NCBI GenBank assembly: GCA_903938815.1
Contig: CAJAES010000039.1
Span: forward strand, 20,892 to 84,891
DNA length: 64,000 bases
Direction: 5' to 3'
Origin: an uncultured beta proteobacterium
GTDB lineage: Bacteria; Pseudomonadota; Gammaproteobacteria; Burkholderiales; Burkholderiaceae_C
Translations under genes and position numbers: made by a program
Shown: positions 38,950 to 47,923 of the stretch, one piece after another
Numbering within the stretch: the first letter of the stretch is position 1
Layout: the number at the start of each line of letters is the position of its first letter
Notes under the pieces: model-generated
Told to the model about the DNA's origin: nothing
Seen by the model: only the letters and a program-made list of their open reading frames with translations
Database searches by the model: none

Positions 38950-40626
38950 ATGCTGAACACCTACAACTGGCCGCACTATGCGGTCCGCCCGGCGCCGGAA
39001 GTGGGCGCCGCCACCGTGCGGCGCGTGCCGCTGGTCATCGTGGGCGCCGGCCCGGTGGGCCTGAGCTCGGCCATCGACGCCGCGCAGCGCGGCCTGCCCG
39101 TGGTGCTGATCGACGACGACGACACCGTCTCGGTGGGCTCGCGCGGCGTCTGCTACGCCAAGCGCACGCTCGAGATCCTCGACCGCCTGGGCATCGGGCA
39201 GCGCGTGGTGGACAAGGGCGTCACCTGGAACGTGGGCCGCACCTTCCACGGCGACGACGAAGTCTTCAGCTTCAACCTGCTGCCCGACCCCGGCCACCAC
39301 CGTCCGGGCATGGTGAACCTGCAGCAGTACTACCTCGAGGAATACCTGGTCGACCGCGCGCAGCAGCTGGGCTCGATCGACCTGCGCTGGAAGAACAAGC
39401 TCACCTCGGTGCAGAGCGACGACAACGGCGCCACGCTGCACATCGAGACCGCCGAGGGCCCCTACACGCTGCACGCCGACTGGCTGATCGTGGCCGACGG
39501 CGCGCGCAGCCCGGTGCGCCGCCAGATGGGCCTGGACATCGAGGGCCAGATCTTCCAGGACCGCTTCCTGATCGCCGACGTGGTGCTCGACGGCGAACTG
39601 TTCCCGCTCGACCGCACCGAACGCCGCTTCTGGTTCGACCCCACGTTCTTCGCAGGCCAGAGCGCGCTGATGCACCGGCAGGCCGACAACGTCTGGCGCG
39701 TCGATTTCCAGCTCGGCTGGGACGCCGACCCCGAAGCCGAAAAAACGCCCGAGCGCGTGTGCCCGCGCATCCGCAAGGCGCTGGACCAGCAGGGCTTCGC
39801 GCACATCGGCTTCGAGCTGGAATGGGTGAGCGTCTACACCTTCCAGTGCCGCCGCATGACCGACTTCCGCCACGGCCGCCTGCTCTTCGTGGGCGACTGC
39901 GCGCACCAGGTCTCGCCCTTCGGCGCGCGCGGTGCCAACTCCGGCATCCAGGACGCCGACAACCTGGTCTGGAAGCTGGCACTCGTGATCGGCGGGCAGG
40001 CGCCTGAATCGCTGCTCGACAGCTACGCCAGCGAGCGCGGCGCCGCCGCCGACGAGAACCTGCTGAACTCCACGCGCTCCACCGACTTCATGACTCCGAA
40101 GAGCCGCGTGGCCAAGGCACTGCGCGATGCGGTGCTGTCGCTGGCGGCCGAGGTGCCGGCCGGGCGCGCGCTGGTCAACAGCGGGCGGCTGTCGGTGCCC
40201 ACGGTGCTGAAGGACTCGCCGCTGAACACGCCCGACACCGAGCCCTTCGACGGCTGGATGCTGCCGGGCTCGCCGGTGGACGACGCGCCCGTGGGCGGCA
40301 CGACGGCACCCTGGCTGCTGCCGCATCTGGGCGAGGGCTTCACGCTGCTGTGCTTCGGCGCACCGGACGCAGCCCGCTGCGCGGTGCTGCAGACCCTGGC
40401 CACCGGCCCGCTGCCGCTGCACGCGCTCGTCGTGCGGCCGCCCGGCGGCGCGCCGCCCGAGGGCTTGGCCGGCCTGGAAGACACCGAGGGCCTGGTCTCG
40501 AAGCGCTTCGACGCCAGGGCCGGCACCACCTATCTGATCCGCCCCGACCAGCACGTGGCCGCGCGCTGGCGCACGCTGGACGCCGAGGCCGTGACGCGCG
40601 CGCTGCAGCGCGCCGCCGGCCACTGA
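38950..40626 (+). CDS. mhaA: FAD-dependent aromatic hydroxylase, probable 3-hydroxyphenylacetate 6-hydroxylase (MhaA-like)
   Basis: A 558-residue class A flavoprotein monooxygenase. The dinucleotide-binding loop is VIVGAGPVGLSSA, the DG fingerprint is LIVADGARSPVRR, and the GD motif is LFVGDCAHQVSPFGARGANSG. A thioredoxin-like C-terminal domain as in phenol hydroxylases seems to follow. The gene directly after it encodes a DUF2783 protein, matching the two-component MhaA/MhaB 3-hydroxyphenylacetate 6-hydroxylase that makes homogentisate. With hmgA and fahA downstream this gives a complete route. The assignment rests on context and family, not on substrate evidence. Confidence 0.8.
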   Translation: MLNTYNWPHYAVRPAPEVGAATVRRVPLVIVGAGPVGLSSAIDAAQRGLPVVLIDDDDTVSVGSRGVCYAKRTLEILDRLGIGQRVVDKGVTWNVGRTFHGDDEVFSFNLLPDPGHHRPGMVNLQQYYLEEYLVDRAQQLGSIDLRWKNKLTSVQSDDNGATLHIETAEGPYTLHADWLIVADGARSPVRRQMGLDIEGQIFQDRFLIADVVLDGELFPLDRTERRFWFDPTFFAGQSALMHRQADNVWRVDFQLGWDADPEAEKTPERVCPRIRKALDQQGFAHIGFELEWVSVYTFQCRRMTDFRHGRLLFVGDCAHQVSPFGARGANSGIQDADNLVWKLALVIGGQAPESLLDSYASERGAAADENLLNSTRSTDFMTPKSRVAKALRDAVLSLAAEVPAGRALVNSGRLSVPTVLKDSPLNTPDTEPFDGWMLPGSPVDDAPVGGTTAPWLLPHLGEGFTLLCFGAPDAARCAVLQTLATGPLPLHALVVRPPGGAPPEGLAGLEDTEGLVSKRFDARAGTTYLIRPDQHVAARWRTLDAEAVTRALQRAAGH

Positions 40627-40637
40627 AGGAGCCTGCG

Positions 40638-40889
40638 ATGACACCCAAGCACCTGAACATCCAGCCGAACTTCGGCCTGCCCGGTGAACGCTACCGGCAC
40701 CCCTACATGCCCGGCGACGCCTTCTACGACCGGCTCGTCAGCGCCCACCGCGGCCTGGACGACGCGCAGAGCGAAGCCATGCAGGCGCGCCTGGTGCTGC
40801 TGCTGGCCAATCACATCGGCGACCTGCGCGTGCTCGACGAAGCCATCGCGCTCGCGCGGCAGGGCGTGGTGCCCGGGGAGGCCGCGTGA
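40638..40889 (+). CDS. mhaB: DUF2783 protein, probable MhaB coupling subunit
   Basis: An 83-residue protein ([20 protein letters not shown] at the start, then [20 protein letters not shown]). Small DUF2783 proteins accompany MhaA-type hydroxylases as coupling proteins needed for productive hydroxylation. It begins 11 bp after the hydroxylase gene, and its stop overlaps the GTG start of hmgA (GTGA). Confidence 0.8.
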   Translation: MTPKHLNIQPNFGLPGERYRHPYMPGDAFYDRLVSAHRGLDDAQSEAMQARLVLLLANHIGDLRVLDEAIALARQGVVPGEAA

Positions 40890-42163
40890 TCTACCAGTCC
40901 GGCTTCGGCAACCAGTTCGCCAGCGAGGCCGTACCCGGTACGCTGCCCGTGGGCCGCAACAGCCCGCAGCGCGTGGCGCACGGCCTGTACGCCGAGCTGC
41001 TGTCGGGCAGCGCCTTCACCGCGCCGCGCGCGGAGAACCGCCGCACCTGGCTGTACCGGCGCCAGCCCTCGGTGGTGGTGGGTGGTTATGAACGCCTCGC
41101 GCTGCCGCTGTGGACCACCGGTGCCGCCAGCGGTGTCGAGGTGCCACCCGACCCGCTGCGCTGGCACCCGCCGCCGATGCCTGCGGAATCGCTCGACTTC
41201 GTCGAAGGCCTGCGCACGATGGTCGTCAATGGCGATGCCGATGCGCAGACCGGCATCGCGGCGCACCTGGCCTTCGTCACGCGCTCGATGGGCCGGCGCG
41301 CCTGCGTCAACGGCGACGGCGAACTGCTGCTCGTGCCGCAGGCCGGCACCCTGCACCTCACCACCGAGTGCGGCCGCCTGAGCGTGGGCCCCGGCGAGAT
41401 CGCGCTGCTGCCGCGCGGCATGGCCTTCTCGGTGGACGTGGACGGCCCCTGCAGCGCGTATGTCTGCGAGAACTACGGCGCGCCCTTCCGCCTGCCCGAA
41501 CTCGGGCCCATCGGCAGCAACGGCCTGGCGAATGCGCGCGACTTCCTGGCACCGGTCGCCGCATTCGACGACACGCCCGGCGATTGGGAGATCGTGCGCA
41601 AGTCCGGCGGCGCCTTCTGGCGCGCGGCGCAGGGGCATTCGCCCTTCAACGTGGTCGCCTGGCACGGCAACCTGGTGCCGGTGAAGTACGACACGCGCCA
41701 CTTCATGACCATCGGCTCGATCAGCTTCGACCACCCCGACCCCAGCATCTTCACGGTGCTCACGAGCCCCAGCGACACGCCCGGCACCGCGAACTGCGAT
41801 TTCGTGATTTTCCCGCCGCGCTGGCTGGTGGCCGAGGACACCTTCCGCCCGCCCTGGTACCACCGCAACCTCATGAGCGAGTTCATGGGGCTGGTGTACG
41901 GCCAGTACGACGCCAAGCCGGAGGGCTTCCGGCCCGGCGGCGCGAGCCTGCACAACAGCATGGTGCCGCACGGCCCCGACACCGACGCCTTCGAGCGCGC
42001 GAGCGCCGCGCCGCTGGCGCCGCACAAGCTCGACCACACGCTGGCCTTCATGTTCGAAAGCCGCTGGCGCCTGCGCCCCACGGCCTGGGCGATGCGCGAC
42101 GGCGCACGCGACCTGCGCTACGCTGACTGCTGGACCGGCCTCAAGGACCACTTCCAACCATGA
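40886..42163 (+). CDS. hmgA: Homogentisate 1,2-dioxygenase
   Basis: HmgA opens the ring of homogentisate to maleylacetoacetate. The 425-residue protein begins [20 protein letters not shown], the family hallmark. It contains the iron-binding region [14 protein letters not shown] (His, Glu) and [15 protein letters not shown] (His). The start is GTG with a 4-bp overlap to mhaB, and the end overlaps fahA by 4 bp, so the three genes are translationally coupled. Confidence 0.96.
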   Translation: MIYQSGFGNQFASEAVPGTLPVGRNSPQRVAHGLYAELLSGSAFTAPRAENRRTWLYRRQPSVVVGGYERLALPLWTTGAASGVEVPPDPLRWHPPPMPAESLDFVEGLRTMVVNGDADAQTGIAAHLAFVTRSMGRRACVNGDGELLLVPQAGTLHLTTECGRLSVGPGEIALLPRGMAFSVDVDGPCSAYVCENYGAPFRLPELGPIGSNGLANARDFLAPVAAFDDTPGDWEIVRKSGGAFWRAAQGHSPFNVVAWHGNLVPVKYDTRHFMTIGSISFDHPDPSIFTVLTSPSDTPGTANCDFVIFPPRWLVAEDTFRPPWYHRNLMSEFMGLVYGQYDAKPEGFRPGGASLHNSMVPHGPDTDAFERASAAPLAPHKLDHTLAFMFESRWRLRPTAWAMRDGARDLRYADCWTGLKDHFQP

Positions 42164-43455
42164 ACCTGATCGACGCCACCCACGACCCCGCCCTCAAGAG
42201 CTGGGTCGATTCGGCCAACGCGGCCGGCACCGACTTCACCATCCAGAACCTGCCCTTCGGCCGCTTCCGCCGGGCCGGCAGCGACGAGCCCTGGCGCATC
42301 GGCGTGGCCATCGGCGACCAGGTGCTCGACCTGAAGCTCGCCGCGGCGCAGTGCCCCTGGGCCGACGGCGTGGCCGACCTTCTGCAGCCGCTGGCCGAAG
42401 GCGACCTGAACGCCTTCATGGCCATGGGCTCTCAGGCCCGCAGCACGGTGCGGTCCGCACTCTCGGCTGCGCTGGCCGAGGGCAGCGACCAGGGGCCCTT
42501 TCTGGAGCTGTGCCTGGTGCCGCAGCGTGAAGCCGAGATGGCCCTGCCCTGCCGCATCGGCGACTACACCGACTTCTACACCGGCATCCACCACGCCACC
42601 ACGGTGGGCAAGCTGTTCCGGCCCGACAACCCGCTGCTGCCGAACTACAAATGGGTGCCGATCGGCTATCACGGGCGCGTGTCGTCGATCGGCGTCAGCG
42701 GGCAGACGGTGCGCCGCCCGAGCGGCCAGACGCTGGCCCCGGGCGCCACGGAGCCGAGCTTCGGCCCCTGCAAGCGGCTGGACTACGAACTCGAGCTCGG
42801 CATCCTCGTCGGGCCCGGCAATGCGCTGGGCGAGCCCAAGACCATGGCGCAGGCCGAGGCCGACTGGTTCGGCCTGGTGCTGCTGAACGACTGGTCCGCA
42901 CGCGACATCCAGGCCTGGGAATACCAGCCGCTGGGCCCGTTCCTGGCGAAGAATTTCGCGAGCACGATCTCGCCGTGGGTGGTGACGCAGGAGGCGCTGG
43001 CCCCGTATCGCGCGCCGTTCGCGCACCCGCAGGGTGACCCGCAGCCGCTGCCCTACCTGAGCTCGGAATTCAACAGCGCCGCCGGCGCCGTGGACGTGAC
43101 GCTGGAGGTCTGGCTGAAGACGAAGCAGATGCCCGAGCCGCAGCGCCTGATGCAGAGCAACTTCCGCGATGCCTACTGGACGGTGGCGCAGCTGCTCACG
43201 CACCACGCCAGCGGCGGCTGCAACCTGCAGCCGGGCGACCTGCTGGGCACCGGCACGCTGTCCGGGCCGCAGCCTGGGCAGGGTGGCTCGCTGCTGGAGC
43301 TGTCCAACGGCGGCAAGGCGCCGCTGACGCTGGCCAGCGGCGAGACCCGCACCTTCCTGCAGGACGGCGACACCGTCATCCTGCGCGCCTTCTGCGCCGC
43401 GCCGGGCCGCGCACGCATCGGTTTCGGCGAGGCGGCGGGCACGGTGCTGGGCTGA
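42160..43455 (+). CDS. fahA: Fumarylacetoacetase
   Basis: FahA hydrolyses fumarylacetoacetate to fumarate and acetoacetate, ending the homogentisate pathway. The 431-residue protein has the catalytic and metal-binding segments [45 protein letters not shown] and [20 protein letters not shown]. No maleylacetoacetate isomerase gene is present nearby. Its stop codon abuts, without any gap, that of the convergent sulfide dehydrogenase gene inside a palindrome. Confidence 0.96.
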   Translation: MNLIDATHDPALKSWVDSANAAGTDFTIQNLPFGRFRRAGSDEPWRIGVAIGDQVLDLKLAAAQCPWADGVADLLQPLAEGDLNAFMAMGSQARSTVRSALSAALAEGSDQGPFLELCLVPQREAEMALPCRIGDYTDFYTGIHHATTVGKLFRPDNPLLPNYKWVPIGYHGRVSSIGVSGQTVRRPSGQTLAPGATEPSFGPCKRLDYELELGILVGPGNALGEPKTMAQAEADWFGLVLLNDWSARDIQAWEYQPLGPFLAKNFASTISPWVVTQEALAPYRAPFAHPQGDPQPLPYLSSEFNSAAGAVDVTLEVWLKTKQMPEPQRLMQSNFRDAYWTVAQLLTHHASGGCNLQPGDLLGTGTLSGPQPGQGGSLLELSNGGKAPLTLASGETRTFLQDGDTVILRAFCAAPGRARIGFGEAAGTVLG

Positions 43456-43466
43456 TCAGCCCAGCA
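43445..43466. repeat. 22-bp perfect palindrome spanning two abutting stop codons
   Basis: TGCTGGGCTGA is followed immediately by its exact reverse complement. The centre is the junction of the two TGA stop codons of fahA (plus) and the sulfide dehydrogenase flavoprotein (minus), so both proteins end in -LG. As RNA it forms an 11-bp stem from either side but has no U-tract. Confidence 0.95.
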
Positions 43467-44739
43467 TGTCGGTCCAGATGTTCTGCGCCCAGCTCAGGGC
43501 GTAGCGCCCCTCGATCTGGTTCGCCGCGGCCGAGAGGCCGCCCGAGCCCGGCACGGTCTTGAAGGTCTTGTCCGCGGCGTCGTACTGGTGCACCGAAGCC
43601 ACGTGCACGACGTCCTTCGCGGTGACGAAGCTGTAGCAGGTGTTCATCACCACCGGCGTGGCGTTCACGGCCTCGCCCTTGAGCAGGTTGATGATGGCCG
43701 CAGCCGCCACCTTGGCGTGCTGGTTGGCCATGTGCCCGCTCTTGGGCATGGCGGGCGCGGACATGGTGGCATCCCCCAGCACGTGCACGCCGGGCACCGC
43801 GGTGGATTCCATCGTCAGCCAGTTCACGCCGCACCAGCGGGCGTTGACGTTCACGAGGCCCGCGGTGCGCGCGATGTCGCCGGCACGCTGCTGCGGGATC
43901 ACGTTCAGCACGGCGGGCTTGAAGTCCTCGAAGTCGAACTTCGCGGTGCCGTCGGCCGTGACCTCGCGCAGCGCGGCGTTGGGCTTGTACTCGATGATGT
44001 CCTTGTAGTGCTGCGCCCAGGCCCGCTCGAACAGCCCCTTCTTGGACTGGATCTCGGGGTTGGCGTCGTACACGATGACCTTGCTCTTCGGCTTGGCCGT
44101 CTTGAAGTAGCTGGCCACCATGCAGGCGCGCTCGTACGGCCCGGGAGGGCAGCGGTAGGGCACGGCCGGGATGGACATCGCGAAGACGCCGCCGTCGGGC
44201 ATGGCCTCGAGCTGGCGGCGCAGGGCTGCGGTCTGCGGGCCGGCCTGCCAGCTGTGCGTGACGCGGCCGCTGTCCAGGGCTGCCTGGAGGCCGCCCACGC
44301 CGTCGGTCATGAAGCCGATGCCGGGCGACACGATGACGCGGTCGTAGGGCAGGGAGCCGCCGTCGCGCAGGCGCACGGTCTTCGTGGCGGGGTCGATGGC
44401 GGTGACGTCGCCGCGCACCACCTTCACGCCGGTGGCCGCGAGGCTGCCGTAGCCGCGCGTGATGCTGGCCATCTGCTGATGGCCGCCGATGACGAGGTTC
44501 GAGATCGGGCAGGAGACGAACTCGGCGTTGCGCTCGACGAGCGTGACGTCGATGTTGCCGCCCCACATCTTCAGGTAGTGGGCCGCCGTGGCGCCGCCGA
44601 AGCCGCCGCCGATGACGACCACGCGGCCGATCGAGGGGCCGCCGGTGGTGGCGCAGCCGAACAGCGAGGTGGCGGCCAGCGCGGCGCCGGCGCCGAGCAC
44701 GTGGCGGCGCGACAGGGGAGTCTTTTGCAGGGTTTGCAT
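43456..44739 (-). CDS. fccB: Flavocytochrome c sulfide dehydrogenase, flavoprotein subunit (FccB/SoxF)
   Basis: This 427-residue periplasmic FAD protein oxidises sulfide and passes electrons to its cytochrome partner. A Tat leader (SRRHVLGAGAALAATSLFGC) is followed by the FAD loop VVVIGGGFGGATAAHYL. The redox cysteines of the active site lie in AEFVSCPISNLVIGG and in VVMNTCYSFVTAKDVV. The cytochrome gene precedes it by 11 bp. The ATG at 44739 gives the leader; the long upstream open frame is not coding. Confidence 0.93.
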   Translation of the reverse strand: MQTLQKTPLSRRHVLGAGAALAATSLFGCATTGGPSIGRVVVIGGGFGGATAAHYLKMWGGNIDVTLVERNAEFVSCPISNLVIGGHQQMASITRGYGSLAATGVKVVRGDVTAIDPATKTVRLRDGGSLPYDRVIVSPGIGFMTDGVGGLQAALDSGRVTHSWQAGPQTAALRRQLEAMPDGGVFAMSIPAVPYRCPPGPYERACMVASYFKTAKPKSKVIVYDANPEIQSKKGLFERAWAQHYKDIIEYKPNAALREVTADGTAKFDFEDFKPAVLNVIPQQRAGDIARTAGLVNVNARWCGVNWLTMESTAVPGVHVLGDATMSAPAMPKSGHMANQHAKVAAAAIINLLKGEAVNATPVVMNTCYSFVTAKDVVHVASVHQYDAADKTFKTVPGSGGLSAAANQIEGRYALSWAQNIWTDMLG

Positions 44740-44750
44740 GGTGTCGCTCC

Positions 44751-45074
44751 TTACTTCCGTGGCGTCTGGGGCTTCTGGGCGGCGTAGTAGCCGGCAACCA
44801 GCTTGAGCTGGTCCTCGGTGTAGCCCTTGACGATCTGGTGCATGATCGTCGCGGGCTGGGCGCCGCTGCGGTAGTCCGCCAGCAGCGCCAGGATCTTCTC
44901 CGCCGGCACACCTGCGAGCGGCTTCATGTCGCCCTGGGCGTTGCCGTTGGTGCCATGGCAATTGGCGCAGGTGGCGGCCAGGTTGCGCGCCAGGTTCGGG
45001 TCCTGGGCATGGCTCCAGGGGGAGGCCAGCGCAAGCAGTGCGGCGGCGACCAGGGGGGCCGGGATCTTTCGCAT
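44751..45074 (-). CDS. fccA: Small c-type cytochrome, partner of FccB (FccA/SoxE-like)
   Basis: A 107-residue protein with signal peptide (IPAPLVAAALLALASPWSHA), one heme motif CANCH and a methionine in the C-terminal half (ATIMHQIVKGYTEDQL) as distal ligand. It should accept electrons from the FccB flavin. AGAGGAG lies before the ATG. It is divergent from the soxH-like gene across an AT-rich region with a candidate operator. Confidence 0.88.
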   Translation of the reverse strand: MRKIPAPLVAAALLALASPWSHAQDPNLARNLAATCANCHGTNGNAQGDMKPLAGVPAEKILALLADYRSGAQPATIMHQIVKGYTEDQLKLVAGYYAAQKPQTPRK

Positions 45075-45171
45075 CGAGTTCTCCTCTAACAGTGCGACCG
45101 ACAGTGTCGCGAAGCTCGGGCGTGAACGTTACACGGGTTCTTCCCCATGCCCCCCGCCCCGTGCTGGTTTG

Positions 45172-45197
45172 TAATATCGTTGTATACGAATATATAG
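45172..45197. promoter_or_regulatory. Candidate operator/promoter region between fccA and the soxH-like gene
   Basis: An AT-rich imperfect palindrome, AATATCGT and ACGAATAT separated by five bases, sits in the 145-bp divergent gap. Like the element upstream of soxC it contains GAATAT, making it a candidate site for the ArsR-type repressor encoded at 47405. Confidence 0.4.
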
Positions 45198-45219
45198 TTG
45201 CTTGACCCTCCCGCGTACC

Positions 45220-46155
45220 GTGAAAACCCTCCGCCTGATCGCCGCCACGCTGCTGCTGCTCACCGCCGCCGGCGCAGCCGTGGCGCAGCGGCCGCAGGCC
45301 GCCGAAGTGGCGCCCGGCGTGTGGCTGGTGCAGGGCGAATCCGCGCTGGGCTCGTCGGCCAACCGCAACTTCATATCCAACGCGGCGTTCGTCGTCACGG
45401 CCGATCGCGTGGTCGTGATCGACGCGCTGGGTTCGCCCGTGCTGGCCGAGGAACTGCTCGAGGAGATCCGGCGCGTGACGCCGCTGCCGGTGCGGCACGT
45501 CATCGTCACCCACTACCACGCGGACCATGTCTACGGCCTGCAGGCGCTGAAGGCCGTCGGCGCGGAAGTGATCGCGCACGAGCGGGTGGACGAGTATTTG
45601 CAGTCCGACACCGCTCAACTGCGCCTGAAGGCCAGCCGCGAGGAGCTGTTTCCCTGGATCGACGAGAACACGCGGCTCGTGGCCCCGGACCGCCGCCTGA
45701 GCGGCCCGGTCACGCTGACCCTGGGCGGCACCCGTTTCGAGATCGGCCATGCGGGCCCGGCGCACACGCCGGAAGACCTGGTGGTCTGGCTGCCGGAGCG
45801 GCGCGTGCTGCTCGCCGGCGACATCGTCTTCCGCGGCCGCATCCCCTTCGTGGGGCTGGCCGACAGCGGCGCCTGGGTGCAGGCGCTCGACCGCCTGCTG
45901 GCCTACGACGCCCGGCTCATCGTGCCGGGCCACGGCCCGGTTTCGAGCAGCGCGCAGGCCGACCTGCAGCTCACGCGCGACTATCTCGTGCACCTGCGGC
46001 ACTCCATGGCGCGCGCGGCCCAGGAGCTGGAACCCTTCGAGGAAGCCTATGCGAAGACGGACTGGTCGCGCTTCGAGGCCTTGCCGCTGTTTCGTGCGGC
46101 CAACCGCATCAACGCGTACAACACCTACCTGCTGATGGAAAGAACCGCCAAGTGA
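45220..46155 (+). CDS. SoxH-like metallo-beta-lactamase-fold hydrolase
   Basis: A 311-residue exported protein: signal peptide (KTLRLIAATLLLLTAAGAAVAQ) and a complete zinc site THYHADHVYGL, GPAHTPEDLVVW, LLAGDIVFRG, VPGHGPVSS. SoxH proteins of this fold occur in sox clusters; their reaction is not settled. GTG at 45220 gives a clean signal peptide; a TTG at 45202 would extend it by six residues. It overlaps the next gene by 4 bp. Confidence 0.85.
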   Translation: MKTLRLIAATLLLLTAAGAAVAQRPQAAEVAPGVWLVQGESALGSSANRNFISNAAFVVTADRVVVIDALGSPVLAEELLEEIRRVTPLPVRHVIVTHYHADHVYGLQALKAVGAEVIAHERVDEYLQSDTAQLRLKASREELFPWIDENTRLVAPDRRLSGPVTLTLGGTRFEIGHAGPAHTPEDLVVWLPERRVLLAGDIVFRGRIPFVGLADSGAWVQALDRLLAYDARLIVPGHGPVSSSAQADLQLTRDYLVHLRHSMARAAQELEPFEEAYAKTDWSRFEALPLFRAANRINAYNTYLLMERTAK

Positions 46156-46652
46156 AGCGCCGCGACAGCCTGCTGGCACTGCCCGCGCTGGGATTGAGCC
46201 CCTGGCTCGCGCCCCGGGCGATGGCCGACGCCGGCCCCGCCGCGCCCGGCCAGCCCGTGGCGTGGCCCACCGGCGCGCCGCTGCTCGATGGCCGGCCCTG
46301 GCAGCCCGTGGCCGGGCAGGCGCAGATCGTCGTCATCTGGTCCACCACCTGCCCGTTCTGCAAGCGCCACAACGCGCACATCGAGAAACTGCACCGCGCA
46401 CTGGCAGGCCGCGCGGCGGCCGTGCTGGGCGTCGCGCGCGACCGCGACCCGGCCGCCGTGCAGCGCTACATGGCCGCCAACGGCTACAGTTTTCCCGTCA
46501 CGCTGGCGTGGCGCGCGTTCGCCGCCGCCCTGAGCTCGCGCAACGTGATCCCTCTGACCATCACCGTCGACCGCCAGGGCCGCCTGAAGCAGGCGATCCC
46601 GGGCGAGATGTTCGAAGAGGACGTGATGGAACTCGTCTCCCTTGCCACCTGA
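46152..46652 (+). CDS. Thioredoxin-like periplasmic protein (SoxW-like)
   Basis: A 166-residue TlpA/thioredoxin-fold protein. The leader (SLLALPALGLSPWLAPRAMA) is followed by VVIWSTTCPFCKRHNAHIEK with redox motif CPFC and cis-Pro region RNVIPLTITVDRQG. It probably keeps Sox cysteines or carriers reduced. The start is GTG, overlapping the soxH-like stop (GTGA). Confidence 0.85.
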   Translation: MKRRDSLLALPALGLSPWLAPRAMADAGPAAPGQPVAWPTGAPLLDGRPWQPVAGQAQIVVIWSTTCPFCKRHNAHIEKLHRALAGRAAAVLGVARDRDPAAVQRYMAANGYSFPVTLAWRAFAAALSSRNVIPLTITVDRQGRLKQAIPGEMFEEDVMELVSLAT

Positions 46653-46673
46653 ACCCCGAAAGGAACCCGCCCG

Positions 46674-47003
46674 ATGTCCCTCCTGACGCACCGCCTGATC
46701 CCTGCCGCGTTCGCTGCCTTCACCCTCGGCATGGCCGCGGCACCTGCGTCCGCCAACCTCGCGCTGGCCCAGAAGCACGCCTGCACGGCCTGCCACGGCG
46801 TCGACCGCAAGATCGTCGGCCCGTCCTATGCCGACGTGGCCAAGAAGTACGCCGGCCAGGCCGATGCCGCCAAGACGCTGGCCGCCAGCATCAAGGCCGG
46901 CGGCGCCGGCAAGTGGGGCCCGGTGCCGATGCCGCCGCAGGCGCAGCTGAGCGACGCCGACCTGGCATCGCTGGCCACCTGGATCCTGGGCGGCGCGAAG
47001 TGA
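46674..47003 (+). CDS. Class I c-type cytochrome (c551/c552-like)
   Basis: A 109-residue periplasmic electron carrier with a signal peptide (to about residue 27), one heme motif CTACH and the distal methionine in GPVPMPPQAQL. It probably carries electrons from Sox or sulfide dehydrogenase to the terminal oxidase. AAGGAA lies before the ATG. The stop overlaps the next cytochrome gene by 4 bp. Confidence 0.9.
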   Translation: MSLLTHRLIPAAFAAFTLGMAAAPASANLALAQKHACTACHGVDRKIVGPSYADVAKKYAGQADAAKTLAASIKAGGAGKWGPVPMPPQAQLSDADLASLATWILGGAK

Positions 47004-47347
47004 ACGCCCGGGCCTGGCTCGGCACGCTGGCCCTGGCAGCCGCCCCGGGCCTCGCGGCCGCGGCTGGCGCCGTGCCGGACATCTTCAAGGACGCCGATCT
47101 CCCGCTCGGCGAGAAGCTGATCGCCGAGAACAAGTGCAGCGCCTGCCATATCCGCCGCGTCGGTGGTGACGGCAGCGCGATCTACCGGCCGCAGGGGCGC
47201 ATCAACACCCCGGGTGCGCTGCGCGGCATGGTCGACTACTGCAGCAGCGAGCTGAACCTCGGCCTGTTTCCGGAAGACGTGACCGCAGTCGCAGCCGTGC
47301 TGCAGCGCGACCATTACCGCTTCGGCCAGAGCCGGCCGGCGCGTTGA
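47000..47347 (+). CDS. Second small c-type cytochrome of the sulfur locus
   Basis: A 115-residue exported protein with a signal peptide (ARAWLGTLALAAAPGLAAAAG), one heme motif CSACH and a methionine in ALRGMVDYCSSEL. An additional free cysteine follows that methionine, a pattern unlike ordinary class I cytochromes. The start is GTG overlapping the preceding stop (GTGA). It resembles electron-transfer cytochromes of sulfur loci; its exact role is unknown. Confidence 0.8.
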   Translation: MNARAWLGTLALAAAPGLAAAAGAVPDIFKDADLPLGEKLIAENKCSACHIRRVGGDGSAIYRPQGRINTPGALRGMVDYCSSELNLGLFPEDVTAVAAVLQRDHYRFGQSRPAR

Positions 47348-47404
47348 ACGCGGGGTTGACGGCGCACGCGGCGCGCCAGCATCATCCGCCGCTGATAGAA
47401 GGAC

Positions 47405-47818
47405 ATGCGCATGAAACAGAAGCTGGAACCCGGCATGACGCTGGATGACGACAGCGCCGTCAACGGCGAGTCCGATCAGGTCTTCTCGTCGGCAGCCGAA
47501 CTCTTCCGGCTGCTTGCCACGCCCATCCGGCTGAAGATCATCAGCGCGCTGTGCCAGACCGAGAAGAACGTGTCGCAGCTGCTCAACGAAATCGACACCA
47601 CGCAGCCCAACATGAGCCAGCACCTGTCCACGCTCTACCGGGCGGGCGTGCTGAGCCGCCGCCGCGACGCCACCCAGATCTACTACCGGATCGGCAACGA
47701 GCGCGCTGCCACGCTGTGCCGCGCCGTGTGCATGCAGATCGCCCTGGAGGCCGACGGCGAGGATGGTCTCCCGTCCACAGAGCGGTTGACGCCTGGCCGG
47801 GTGGTGTCGCCGACTTGA
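47405..47818 (+). CDS. soxR: ArsR-family repressor, probable SoxR
   Basis: A 137-residue ArsR/SmtB winged-helix repressor: LFRLLATPIRLKIISALCQT, NVSQLLNEIDTTQPNMSQHLSTLYRAGVLSRRRDA, QIYYRIGN. Cys near residue 50 (SALCQTEK) and the C-terminal pair CRAVC can serve as a thiol sensor, as in SoxR/BigR-type sulfur-responsive repressors. It closes the second sulfur locus and is the best candidate to bind the AT-rich palindromes at 5206 and 45172. ATGs at 47405 and 47411. Confidence 0.85.
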   Translation: MRMKQKLEPGMTLDDDSAVNGESDQVFSSAAELFRLLATPIRLKIISALCQTEKNVSQLLNEIDTTQPNMSQHLSTLYRAGVLSRRRDATQIYYRIGNERAATLCRAVCMQIALEADGEDGLPSTERLTPGRVVSPT

Positions 47819-47923
47819 CACCGGTCAAAGGGCATACCCGGTCGCACAAGGCCGGTGGAGTGATTAGCCTGAGGTGAGGGGTGCCGCGAAGAGTGCCCCG
47901 TCCATCCGAACGGAGACTCACTC

